A stretch of 64,000 bases of DNA from Allopusillimonas sp048270225. GTDB lineage: Bacteria; Pseudomonadota; Gammaproteobacteria; Burkholderiales; Burkholderiaceae_B. The notes beneath the pieces were generated by a model. It searched no databases. It was not told the DNA's origin and saw only the letters and a program-made list of their open reading frames with translations. Positions 55,462 through 63,248 of this stretch are shown one piece after another. The translations under genes and the position numbers were made by a program. Where the stretch lies: contig JBLWTG010000003.1 in the NCBI GenBank assembly GCA_048270225.1, forward strand, positions 1 through 64,000. The letters are read 5' to 3'. Numbering within the stretch: position 1 is the first letter of the stretch; each line of letters begins with the position of its first letter.

Positions 55462-56667
55462 ATGGGTGAAGCCGGTTTCAGTTTAAAGAAGATAGCCATT
55501 CCCGCCTTTGGCCCGTCGCTGCTGTTCGGACTTGGAAACGGTGCCATTTTGCCGGTCATCGCGCTCAGTGCGCGGGAGCTGGGCGCTTCTTTCGCCGTGG
55601 CGGGCCTTATCGTTGCCCTGATCGGGCTCGGATCGCTGGCCGCCAATATTCCCGCCGCGTTACTCACTTCGCGCATCGGCGAGCGCAAGGCGCTCATCGG
55701 CGCCTCCGTGCTGACCATCATCGCATTGCTGCTTTGCATCTTTGCGCCGCACGCCGCCCTGTTGGCCCTTGGTGCGCTGCTGATCGGCATTGCGACTTCT
55801 GTTTTCTACCTGGCCCGCCAGACCTACCTGATTGAGGCGGTGCCATTCTCGATGCGTGCCCGCGCGCTCTCCACGCTGGGCGGCGTCAATCGCATCGGTA
55901 TGTTTATCGGCCCTTTTGCCGGTGCCGGCATGATGCATTTCATGGGGCTGAGCGGCGCCTACTGGGTCGGCGTCGCTGCCATGTTGGTGGCAGGCGGGCT
56001 GGCCTTCGCCCTGCCGGATCTCGAGATCAAGGACAGCCGCGAGCCGGACACCAGGGAGGCCGCCAGGCCGCGGATGGTGCACATTGCGAAGGAACATGCG
56101 CATGTGCTGTTGACGCTGGGGTCGGGCATTCTGTTGATCAGTGCCATGCGTGCGGCCCGCCAGGTCGTCATCCCGCTGTGGGCCGATCACATCGGCCTGA
56201 GTCCGGCTGCGACCTCTGTCATTTTCGGGGTATCGTCTGCAGTGGACATGCTGGTGTTTTATCCGGCCGGCAAAATCATGGATCAATGGGGCCGTCTGTG
56301 GGTGGCGCTGCCCTGCACCCTGATCATGGGTCTGTCGCTGCTCGTCATGCCGCTGACCACTTCTCTGGCGACGTTTGTCGCCGCCGCCATGCTCATGGGC
56401 TTGGGCAACGGCTTTGGTTCGGGCATCAACATGACCCTGGGCGCCGACGCCTCGCCCACCCGCGGTCGTACCGAGTTTCTCGGCATCTGGCGCCTGATCA
56501 GCGATGTCGGCACCAGCGCGGGGCCGTTCGTGCTGTCGGGCATGACGGCATTGGCATCCCTGGGCGCCGGCATTGCTTTGACCGGCGGTTTCGGATTCGT
56601 GTCGGCGGCGATTTTCTGGAAATGGTTGCCGCATACCTCTCTCAAGCGCGCCTCGCGCAAGGGCTGA
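55462..56667 (+). CDS. MFS transporter
   Basis: A 401-residue major facilitator with 12 hydrophobic segments and the loop motif SRIGERKALIGASVL between helices 2 and 3. The second half has FVLSGMTALASLGAGIAL near the C-terminus. The substrate is unknown, with drug or metabolite export possible. It has no close operon partner: 122 bp after the EamA gene, it is preceded by its own gap. Confidence 0.88.
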   Translation: MGEAGFSLKKIAIPAFGPSLLFGLGNGAILPVIALSARELGASFAVAGLIVALIGLGSLAANIPAALLTSRIGERKALIGASVLTIIALLLCIFAPHAALLALGALLIGIATSVFYLARQTYLIEAVPFSMRARALSTLGGVNRIGMFIGPFAGAGMMHFMGLSGAYWVGVAAMLVAGGLAFALPDLEIKDSREPDTREAARPRMVHIAKEHAHVLLTLGSGILLISAMRAARQVVIPLWADHIGLSPAATSVIFGVSSAVDMLVFYPAGKIMDQWGRLWVALPCTLIMGLSLLVMPLTTSLATFVAAAMLMGLGNGFGSGINMTLGADASPTRGRTEFLGIWRLISDVGTSAGPFVLSGMTALASLGAGIALTGGFGFVSAAIFWKWLPHTSLKRASRKG

Positions 56668-56775
56668 CGGCCCGCGTCCCCGGGCGCGGCAGACGCGGCT
56701 GCGGGCGGAAAATCCCACGCGCGCCGGCCAGAGGGGGTATCGTATAGCCTGATGCAACCAGGCAAGGAGTTCCTC

Positions 56776-57756
56776 ATGCGCGCCGCGTGGTATTCGCAAA
56801 ATGGACAAGCACGCGACGTGCTTCAGGTGGGCGATCTTCCGGTTCCCGACCCCGCCCCCGGCGAAGTCCGGGTCCGGCTGGCCGTGTCCGGTGTGAACCC
56901 GTCCGACGTCAAGTCCAGGGCCGGCAGCCGGCCCGTGACGGTCGACAGACTGGTCCCGCACAGCGACGGCGCGGGCGTGATCGACAAGCTGGGACCAGGC
57001 GTGCCGCCGGGACGGCTCGGCGAGCGCGTGTGGATATGGAATGGACAGTGGCAGCGAGCCATGGGCACAGCGGCCGAATACATTGTGCTGCCGTCGCCGC
57101 AGGCGGTGCACCTGCCGGACGCCGCCACGTTCGAGCAGGGCGCCTGCCTCGGGATTCCCGGCCTGACGGCCATTCATGCCGTGCAATTGCTGGGCGACCT
57201 TGCGGGCAAAACCGTGCTGGTGATCGGCGCGTCGTCGTCGGTGGGGTTTTATGCCGCCCAGATCGCGCGCCTGCGGGGCGCCCGGGTGATCGGCACCGTG
57301 GGGTCGGCCGACAAGGCCGAACGGGTCAGGCAGGCGGGCATCGATGAATTGATCGAATACAAACAGGAGTCTGTCGCCGATCGCATTCAGGCGCTGACGG
57401 AGGGCCGGGGCGTCGATGCGATCATCGACATGGATTTCTCCACCACAGCCCGGCTGGTGCCGGCCGGTGCCGTTGCTGCGCACGGAACTGTCATCTGCTA
57501 TGGCTCGAATCGCGCGGATGAGATTTCCATCGCGTTCTGGAGCTGGCTGCAGCGATCCATCTCGCTGCGATTCTTCCTGGTGTACGACCTGCAGGATGCC
57601 GAGCGGCATGCGGCGCAGGACGGCTTGCAGGACCTGTTGCGCGAGGGCAGGCTGGTCCACAACATCGGGCCGTCCTATGCGCTGGAGGACATCGTTGCCG
57701 CGCACGAAGCCGTGGAAGGCGGGCGTGCGCCAGGCAATGTAGTCATCACGATCTAG
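56776..57756 (+). CDS. NADPH:quinone reductase-like MDR oxidoreductase
   Basis: A 326-residue medium-chain reductase without the zinc-site cysteines. It has the NADP-binding VLVIGASSSVGFYAAQIARL segment at about 155-175. The start ATG has AAGGAG six bases upstream. The family reduces quinones or alpha,beta-unsaturated carbonyls. It is followed by a hairpin and then convergent with the TonB receptor. Confidence 0.88.
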   Translation: MRAAWYSQNGQARDVLQVGDLPVPDPAPGEVRVRLAVSGVNPSDVKSRAGSRPVTVDRLVPHSDGAGVIDKLGPGVPPGRLGERVWIWNGQWQRAMGTAAEYIVLPSPQAVHLPDAATFEQGACLGIPGLTAIHAVQLLGDLAGKTVLVIGASSSVGFYAAQIARLRGARVIGTVGSADKAERVRQAGIDELIEYKQESVADRIQALTEGRGVDAIIDMDFSTTARLVPAGAVAAHGTVICYGSNRADEISIAFWSWLQRSISLRFFLVYDLQDAERHAAQDGLQDLLREGRLVHNIGPSYALEDIVAAHEAVEGGRAPGNVVITI

Positions 57757-57759
57757 ACA

Positions 57760-57784
57760 GCGGCGCCAGATTTTCCGGCGCCGC
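57760..57784. terminator. Hairpin between convergent MDR and TonB-receptor genes
   Basis: GCGGCGCC and GGCGCCGC pair perfectly (8 bp, 9-base loop). The poor T-tail leaves its strength uncertain, but it lies between two converging genes and can serve both. Confidence 0.6.
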
Positions 57785-57789
57785 CCGGA

Positions 57790-60219
57790 TCAGAAATTGA
57801 TCGAGGCAGACAGCATGTAGGTGCGGCCCGCGCCGTTGGTCGCGAAGGAGTTGGACGCCAGCCAGTAGCGCTTGTCGGTCAGGTTCTCGATATTGGCGCG
57901 CAGCACGACGGACTTGCCGGCAATCTCTGTGCGGTATCGCGCTCCCACATCCAGGCGGGTCAGGCTGGGCAGGCGCAGCGTATTGGCGCTGTTCAGATAG
58001 ACGGACGATGTGTGCAGCACTCGCCCATTCAGGCTCAGGCCCTGAACCCAGGGCGTATCCCAGTCCAGGCCCAGGTTATAGGTGCTGGCGGGCACGCCGG
58101 GAGCGCGGTTGCCCTCATTCAGGCCGTCCTGCGTCTTGGTGAGCTTGCCCTGGGTAAAGGCGGCGCTGGCCATCAGGCGCAAGCCGGGCATCAGTTCGCC
58201 AAAGGCGGTCAGCTCCACGCCGCGGTTGCGCTGCTCGCCGAAGTAGCCGTAGACGTTGTCTTCATCGGCCTGGGCTGCCGGGCGTGCAATCTGCCAGAAG
58301 GCGAGAGTGGTGGTGATGTCGCCCCAGTCTACCTTGACGCCCGCTTCATACTGCTTGGACTTGTAGGGATCGAGCACGGCACCCTGGTTGGCGTAGCTTG
58401 GCCCCACCACGGTGCCGCGCGTCAGTCCTTCGGTAAAGTTGCCATATAGCGAGACATAGTCCAGCGGTTTGAATACGACGCCGGCAACCGGCGAGATGGC
58501 GCTGGCGCGGTAGCCGCCGGTCCTGGCGCCGGTGGCGGTATCGTAGCTGTCCACGTCCACAGTCTGGTGGCGCGCGCCCACCGTCAGCAGCAGACGGTCC
58601 TGGGCAAACGACAGGGTGTCCGATATCGCATAGCTGGTCAGCGTGGTTTGGGAGGCGCGTTGCGGAGAAGGCCGTTCGGTGGGGCCTGGCGGTATCGGCG
58701 CAGGATTGTAGATGTTGGAGGGCGTGTCTTCGGTTCCGGCGGTATAGGCGTTGCCCAGCTCCTGGTCCATATAGGTAAGGCCCAGCGCCACCCTGTGACC
58801 GATTGCGCCGGTGTCGAAATCCGCCGTCAGACCGGCGTCGCTGCTGAATGTCTTGGAATAGCTATCGTAATAGCTGGTCATGACGGAAAAGTTTCCATCC
58901 GCGTCAGCCGATTGCCGGACCGATGGATTGCCGGGCGCGACGCTGATCGGGAAAATCTGCCGGTTCTTGCCGTCCCGATACCCCATACCAATGTGGGCCG
59001 TCATCTTGTCGGTAATGTCATACTCAAGCCGCGACATGATGGTGCTGTCGCGTTGCGTCAGCCGGGTGCCAGGGTAGAAGTTTGTCCGGCCATCGGGGGG
59101 ATCGGGCAGCTCGGTCACGTCGCTCTGGAAGCCGATCTGGGCGCGAATGTTTTCCAGGGCGTCTTCCTGGTGGATGGCGTCCATCGACCAGCGCAGGCGA
59201 TCGCCGCGATAGTCCACGCCCAGCGCGACCATACCCAGATTCTGCTCGCCATCGCGCGTGGAGGCCTCGCCGCCGCGCATGACGCCATTAAAGCGCACGC
59301 CCCAGGCATTGTCCTCGCCGAAACGGCGGCCCAGATCCAGCTGCGCAGTGAGATTTTTTTCGCTTGCATAACTGGTGGTCACGCGGGTAAGCGGTTCGTC
59401 GTCCGCGCGCTTGGTGACCACATTGATGCTGCCGCCCACGCTGCCGTTCGGGGGAATGCCGCGCATCAGCGTGCCCGGACCCTTGAGTACCTCGACACGC
59501 TCCAGGATCTGCACAGGAACGCGGCTGGAGGAGACCAGGCCGTACAGGCCGTTGACGCTGACATCGCCACTGCCGACCGGGAAGCCGCGGATCTGGAAGT
59601 CTTCGCCGAAACCGCCGGTAGAGGTGAGGGTGCGCACAGAAGCGTCGTTGACCACCACATCGGCCAGGGTGCGGGCCTGTTGATCGTACAGGAGCTCGGA
59701 GGTGTAATTGACGGTGCTGAACGGCGAGTCCATGATGTCCTCGGCACCGAGCAGCCCGAGGCTGCCGCCGGTTGCCAGCTGTCCGCCCGCATAGGGCGCG
59801 GACAGGTCGCCCAGAATGCCGCCCTTGATCACGACAGGCGCCAGCTGCGCGGTTGACGTCGGCCCCGGACGGGTCAGGGTAATGTTGTTGCCGGTCCTGG
59901 CATACTCGAGGCCGGTTCCCTGCAGCAATTGGCGCAGCGCGGCTTCGGGCGCCAGGTTTCCTGCCACGGCATGAGCTGTCAAGCCGGCCACGGCGTCCTG
60001 CGAAAAGAAAATCTGCAGTGAGGTCTGCTGGCCCAGCTGCAGCAAGGCCTCGCCCAGGGGCTGGGTGCCGATGCTGACGGCGACCGGTGTTTCCTGGGCC
60101 TGGACCACGCCAGGCGCCATGCTGAATGCAAGGGCCAGGGAAAGAGCCAGCGAGCTTGCGCGCAGCCGTTCGGCGCGGGTCGTGGGCGTTGAGGCGCGGC
60201 GCGCTTTTTCAATATTCAC
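57790..60219 (-). CDS. TonB-dependent siderophore receptor with signalling domain
   Basis: Outer-membrane receptor of about 809 residues. It has a signal peptide near residues 20-40 (LSLALAFSMAPGVVQAQ), then an STN signalling domain (IGTQPLGEALLQLGQQTSLQ, about 50-115), a TonB-box-like APVVIKG, a plug with GSVGGSINVVTKRADDEPL, and a beta-barrel ending in Phe (LSASINF). The GTG start at 60219 follows a weak GGAA. The longest frame adds 34 residues. It belongs with the FecI/FecR genes upstream and probably binds a ferric siderophore. Confidence 0.88.
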   Translation of the reverse strand: MNIEKARRASTPTTRAERLRASSLALSLALAFSMAPGVVQAQETPVAVSIGTQPLGEALLQLGQQTSLQIFFSQDAVAGLTAHAVAGNLAPEAALRQLLQGTGLEYARTGNNITLTRPGPTSTAQLAPVVIKGGILGDLSAPYAGGQLATGGSLGLLGAEDIMDSPFSTVNYTSELLYDQQARTLADVVVNDASVRTLTSTGGFGEDFQIRGFPVGSGDVSVNGLYGLVSSSRVPVQILERVEVLKGPGTLMRGIPPNGSVGGSINVVTKRADDEPLTRVTTSYASEKNLTAQLDLGRRFGEDNAWGVRFNGVMRGGEASTRDGEQNLGMVALGVDYRGDRLRWSMDAIHQEDALENIRAQIGFQSDVTELPDPPDGRTNFYPGTRLTQRDSTIMSRLEYDITDKMTAHIGMGYRDGKNRQIFPISVAPGNPSVRQSADADGNFSVMTSYYDSYSKTFSSDAGLTADFDTGAIGHRVALGLTYMDQELGNAYTAGTEDTPSNIYNPAPIPPGPTERPSPQRASQTTLTSYAISDTLSFAQDRLLLTVGARHQTVDVDSYDTATGARTGGYRASAISPVAGVVFKPLDYVSLYGNFTEGLTRGTVVGPSYANQGAVLDPYKSKQYEAGVKVDWGDITTTLAFWQIARPAAQADEDNVYGYFGEQRNRGVELTAFGELMPGLRLMASAAFTQGKLTKTQDGLNEGNRAPGVPASTYNLGLDWDTPWVQGLSLNGRVLHTSSVYLNSANTLRLPSLTRLDVGARYRTEIAGKSVVLRANIENLTDKRYWLASNSFATNGAGRTYMLSASINF

Positions 60220-60353
60220 AATGCAGTATTCCGGTGAGAGATTACGTGCGCCACAGCGCTTGCCCGGTCCTGTCGGATCGAGAGGCTTGTGGCGCAGGCC
60301 AGGCAAATATGTCCCGTACATCTCAATAGACGCATGAACCCCCTTATTACCGT

Positions 60354-60374
60354 AATAAAAATCATTATTATTAT
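60354..60374. promoter_or_regulatory. Fur-box-like sequence upstream of the TonB receptor
   Basis: AATAAAAATCATTATTATTAT matches much of the Fur consensus and is AT-rich in a GC-rich background. It lies between fecR and the receptor start, so iron-repressed expression of the receptor is expected in addition to sigma-factor control. Confidence 0.6.
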
Positions 60375-60410
60375 GTAACGCTGTTGCGCATGCGGCGGGA
60401 AGCGCGGCAA

Positions 60411-61406
60411 TCAGCGCGGCAGAATGCTTATCCGACCGTCCGGCTGGTAATTCAGGCGCACCGGCGCGATGGCCGGCAGCGCGTCGATCATGGCGTGGGG
60501 ATCGTCCACACTGAAGACGCCTGATAGATGAAGCTTGGCCAGTTGCGGCGCCTTCAGGCGAACTGGCCTGTCAAGGTAGCGGTTGATTTCGTCGATCACG
60601 TGCGACAGCGCGGCATTGTTGAAAACCACTTTGCCGCGCGTCCAGGCCCGCGAACTGTCGGCATCGACGTGGCGAACCTCGTCCAGGGCCTGGCCCTGCA
60701 CGACACCGGTTTGCTGGTTCGCCGTCAGATGGCGTTCGCTGCGACGCCATAAGGGGCCGGCCTGCACGCGCACGGAGCCCGAGACGACGCTTACCTGCAG
60801 CGCCCCGGTGTCGCGCCGCACATTGAAGCGGGTGCCTGTTACGGTGATCTGGCCCAGGCCGGCGTCGACGACAAAGGGGCGAGCCGCATCTGGACTGACT
60901 TCGAAAAATGCCTCGCCATGCTGCAGCTCGATCCGGCGCTCAGTGGCGTAAAACCGCAAGACGGCCGCTGTATCGGTATTCAGAAACAGCGTGGAGCCAT
61001 CGGGCAGCGGGACCTGGCGGCGTTGTCCCTTGCGCGTGATCAGCGTTGCGGCATCCAGAGGTCCGCGCCGTGCGCCGGTGATCATGGCGGCGCCACCCGC
61101 CACCGCCAGTGCGCCGCCTCCCGCCAACCAAAGGCCAAACCGGCGGCGGGAGAGGAGAGGGGCCGGATGTCCGGGCCTGTGCTGCCCGGACATCATGCTG
61201 CGCAAGCGCGACTGCGGCAGCGCCAAGGTGGCTTGCCATAGATAGTGCAGATGCTGGTACTGGCGTTCGTTCCGCGGGTCGGCATTGCGCCACGCCTCAA
61301 ACGCCCGCCGATCCTCGTCTGTGACTTCGCCAGACTGCATGCGCGCAAACCAGTGCGCCGCATCGCGCGGGTGTTCAAGGTCGTCAGGGCTATTTGGGCG
61401 GGACAT
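60411..61406 (-). CDS. FecR-family anti-sigma/transmembrane sensor
   Basis: A 331-residue FecR-type protein. The N-terminus has the DUF4880-like cytoplasmic anti-sigma region (AHWFARMQSGEVTDEDRRAFE, about 17-37). The membrane segment follows a twin-arginine-like SRRRFGLWLAGGGAL (about 80-100). The FecR domain (about 110-220) and a C-terminal DUF4974-type domain (about 245-331) come after. Its start overlaps the fecI end by 17 bp. It would relay ligand binding by the STN domain of the receptor to the sigma factor. Tat export of FecR-like sensors has been reported for the family. Confidence 0.9.
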   Translation of the reverse strand: MSRPNSPDDLEHPRDAAHWFARMQSGEVTDEDRRAFEAWRNADPRNERQYQHLHYLWQATLALPQSRLRSMMSGQHRPGHPAPLLSRRRFGLWLAGGGALAVAGGAAMITGARRGPLDAATLITRKGQRRQVPLPDGSTLFLNTDTAAVLRFYATERRIELQHGEAFFEVSPDAARPFVVDAGLGQITVTGTRFNVRRDTGALQVSVVSGSVRVQAGPLWRRSERHLTANQQTGVVQGQALDEVRHVDADSSRAWTRGKVVFNNAALSHVIDEINRYLDRPVRLKAPQLAKLHLSGVFSVDDPHAMIDALPAIAPVRLNYQPDGRISILPR

Positions 61407-61899
61407 GATGCTGCAGTTCTTGCTGGATATGGCGCAGGGCGCGCGTCATGTATTTTTCGATCATGCTGCGCGAAAGGCCCATTTCGTTGGCCAGTTCTGT
61501 ATGGCTGCAGCCTTCGAGGCGGTGCTTGATATAGACATGGCGGCACTTGGGTGGGAGGCCTTCGAGCGCATCTGTCAGCGCATCGGCCAATTGCTGGAAG
61601 CGCAACCCGGCCTCGGCGGACGGCGTGGTGGGGTGTTGCGCATCGGTCAAGTCGTGCAGCGGCGTGATATCCAGGACGCTGAGGTGCCGGTGCCTGCTGA
61701 TCAGGCGGTTGCTTGTGCCGCGGGCCATGTAGGCGCGCGGATTGTCGATAACGCCGGTGCCGTTCTCCAATATGCCCAGCACCGTATCGTGCATGGCGTC
61801 TTCCGCGTCCTCGCGCCCGCTGGTGCGTTGGCGCCAGGTGTCGACCAGTTGGCTGTAATGGGCGAGCCAGTCTGCGCTGAATTTGCCGAAACGGGGCAT
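61390..61899 (-). CDS. ECF sigma factor, FecI type
   Basis: A 169-residue extracytoplasmic-function sigma factor. Region 2 is at about 20-75 (EDAEDAMHDTVLGILE) and region 4 near 118-165 (PPKCRHVYIKHRLEGCSHTELANEMGLSRS motif for DNA recognition). The start MPRFGKFSADWL is used. The longest frame adds 15 residues. It is first in the fecI-fecR-receptor operon, with a Fur-like box at 61937-61957. Confidence 0.92.
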   Translation of the reverse strand: MPRFGKFSADWLAHYSQLVDTWRQRTSGREDAEDAMHDTVLGILENGTGVIDNPRAYMARGTSNRLISRHRHLSVLDITPLHDLTDAQHPTTPSAEAGLRFQQLADALTDALEGLPPKCRHVYIKHRLEGCSHTELANEMGLSRSMIEKYMTRALRHIQQELQHHVPPK

Positions 61900-61936
61900 G
61901 AAGGAAGAGGACGGACAAATGTGACAGGGCTTACAT

Positions 61937-61957
61937 AATAACAACTATTCTCATTTG
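61937..61957. promoter_or_regulatory. Fur-box-like sequence upstream of fecI
   Basis: AATAACAACTATTCTCATTTG fits the AATGAGAATNATTCTCATT-type Fur pattern, especially the TATTCTCATT half. It lies 38 bp upstream of the fecI start, a proper position to repress it in iron-replete cells. Confidence 0.65.
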
Positions 61958-61988
61958 CATGCTGTTGCGTTCAGGCCTGGCTTGCCGC

Positions 61989-62023
61989 AAAAAAACAAAC
62001 CCCGCTGCGTAAGCAGCGGGGTT
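61989..62023 (-). terminator. Terminator downstream of tRNA-Thr
   Basis: AACCCCGCTGC pairs with GCAGCGGGGTT (11 bp, 4-base loop) and is followed by a T-run on the minus strand (61989-61995 as A residues on plus). It lies 10 bp after the tRNA 3' end. Confidence 0.92.
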
Positions 62024-62033
62024 GCGGGTATTC

Positions 62034-62109
62034 TGGTGCCGGTTAGAAGAGTCGAACTCCTGACCTTCGCATTACAAGTGCGCTGCTCTACCAACTGAGC
62101 TAAACCGGC
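62034..62109 (-). tRNA. tRNA-Thr (anticodon TGT)
   Basis: A 76-base cloverleaf with the 7-bp acceptor stem GCCGGTT/AACCGGC, D-arm region AGCTCAGTTGGTAGAGC, and an anticodon loop CTTGTAA giving TGT. The T-arm is GGAGTTCGACTC-like and the 3' CCA is encoded in the DNA. It is a single tRNA gene with its own terminator. Confidence 0.97.
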
Positions 62110-62422
62110 AAAGGCGTTATTCTACTCGAAATTTTGGCGGTGGGCGTCTATATGGTGGGCGATTGTCTTTCGGTGCGACGTGTCGCTGACCCAAGCCTCT
62201 GGATGCAGCGTTTTTTTCGTATTCTTTTATATATAAAATGAATATTTGGCATTTCTTGCTAGAAAATATCCAAACCAATGCGTGCGTATAAGGGTTTTCG
62301 ATAATAAAAATAAAGGATTGGCGCATTGACGCTAGGCCTGACCAGGGCATACGATTAATTTTTATATAAAAAGTCATTTTCCATATGAATGGAACGTGAC
62401 ATCAGACGGACAGGAGTGCTTC
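62110..62422. other. AT-rich region upstream of the SDR gene
   Basis: This 313-bp gap has no supported gene, and its last 200 bases are unusually AT-rich for this window. It contains two AT-rich near-palindromes (TTTTATATATAAAA near 62223 and TTTTTATATAAAAA near 62359) and a 6-4-6 inverted repeat. It likely holds the promoter for the SDR/FAH operon. The 86-residue frame on the minus strand here lacks a ribosome site and is not called. Confidence 0.55.
62379..62394. promoter_or_regulatory. Inverted repeat upstream of the SDR operon
   Basis: TTCCAT-ATGA-ATGGAA, perfect 6-bp arms, is centred 36 bp upstream of the SDR start codon. Its spacing and position suit a repressor operator, such as an IclR-family or GntR-family regulator encoded outside the window. 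Confidence 0.5.
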
Positions 62423-63169
62423 ATGAGTGGGCGTTTGGCAGGCAAACTGGCAGTAGTGACTGCGGCAGGGCAAGGCATAGGCCGGGCGACCGCCGAGCAA
62501 TTTGCGCGCGAGGGGGCGACCGTTATTGCAACGGATATCAATGAAAGCCTGCTTGCTGATCTGAAGGGCTGCCAGGTAGAGCGGCTGGACGTCACCGACG
62601 AGACCGCCGTCAAGGCGCTGGCCGCCCGGGTTGGCCCCATCGATATCCTGTTCAACTGCGCGGGGTTTGTGCACGACGGCACCATTCTGGATACTGACGC
62701 GGCCGCCTGGGATTTCTCCATGGATCTGAATGTGCGTTCCATGTACTACACCATCCGCGCCTTCCTGCCCGGCATGCTGGAGAAGCAGGGCGGCTCCATT
62801 GTGAATATGTCGTCGGCGGCATCCAGCATCAAAGGCGTGCCCAACCGCTTCGTGTATGGCACCACCAAGGCAGCGGTCATCGGCCTGACGAAATCCGTTG
62901 CCGCCGATTTCGTGTCGCGCGGCATCCGCTGCAATGCCATTTGTCCGGGCACGATAGAGTCGCCCTCGCTCAAGGGGCGCATCGCCATGCAGGCAGAAAA
63001 ATACGGCAAGAGCCAGGAAGAAATCCACGCCGCCTTCGTCGCGCGCCAGCCTGTCGGCCGGGTAGGCAAGGCCGAAGAAATCGCTGCGCTGGCCACCTAT
63101 CTGGCCTCGGACGAAGCAGGATTTACCACCGGCACCACGCACGTCATCGACGGCGGCTGGTCCAACTAG
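62423..63169 (+). CDS. SDR-family oxidoreductase, probable 2-keto-3-deoxy-L-fuconate dehydrogenase
   Basis: A classical short-chain dehydrogenase of 248 residues. The cofactor motif TAAGQGIG is at about 13-20, the structural NCAG at 78-81, and the catalytic YxxxK is Tyr145/Lys149. The sequence and the following FAH-type gene resemble the sugar-acid pathway pair for L-fucose-type degradation. The start has AGGAG six bases upstream. Other carbonyl reductase roles remain possible. Confidence 0.8.
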   Translation: MSGRLAGKLAVVTAAGQGIGRATAEQFAREGATVIATDINESLLADLKGCQVERLDVTDETAVKALAARVGPIDILFNCAGFVHDGTILDTDAAAWDFSMDLNVRSMYYTIRAFLPGMLEKQGGSIVNMSSAASSIKGVPNRFVYGTTKAAVIGLTKSVAADFVSRGIRCNAICPGTIESPSLKGRIAMQAEKYGKSQEEIHAAFVARQPVGRVGKAEEIAALATYLASDEAGFTTGTTHVIDGGWSN

Positions 63170-63248
63170 GGCGCCGCCAGGCGGGGCGGCCTGCTGCGGC
63201 GGGCGCCCGGCCACCACCGTGTCTATCGAGAACATCAAGGAGAACTCA

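Noticed and set aside
62117..62377. An 86-codon minus-strand frame in the AT-rich region
   Set aside because: The region is non-coding in composition, the start lacks a ribosome site and the frame would overlap the presumed promoter of the SDR operon.
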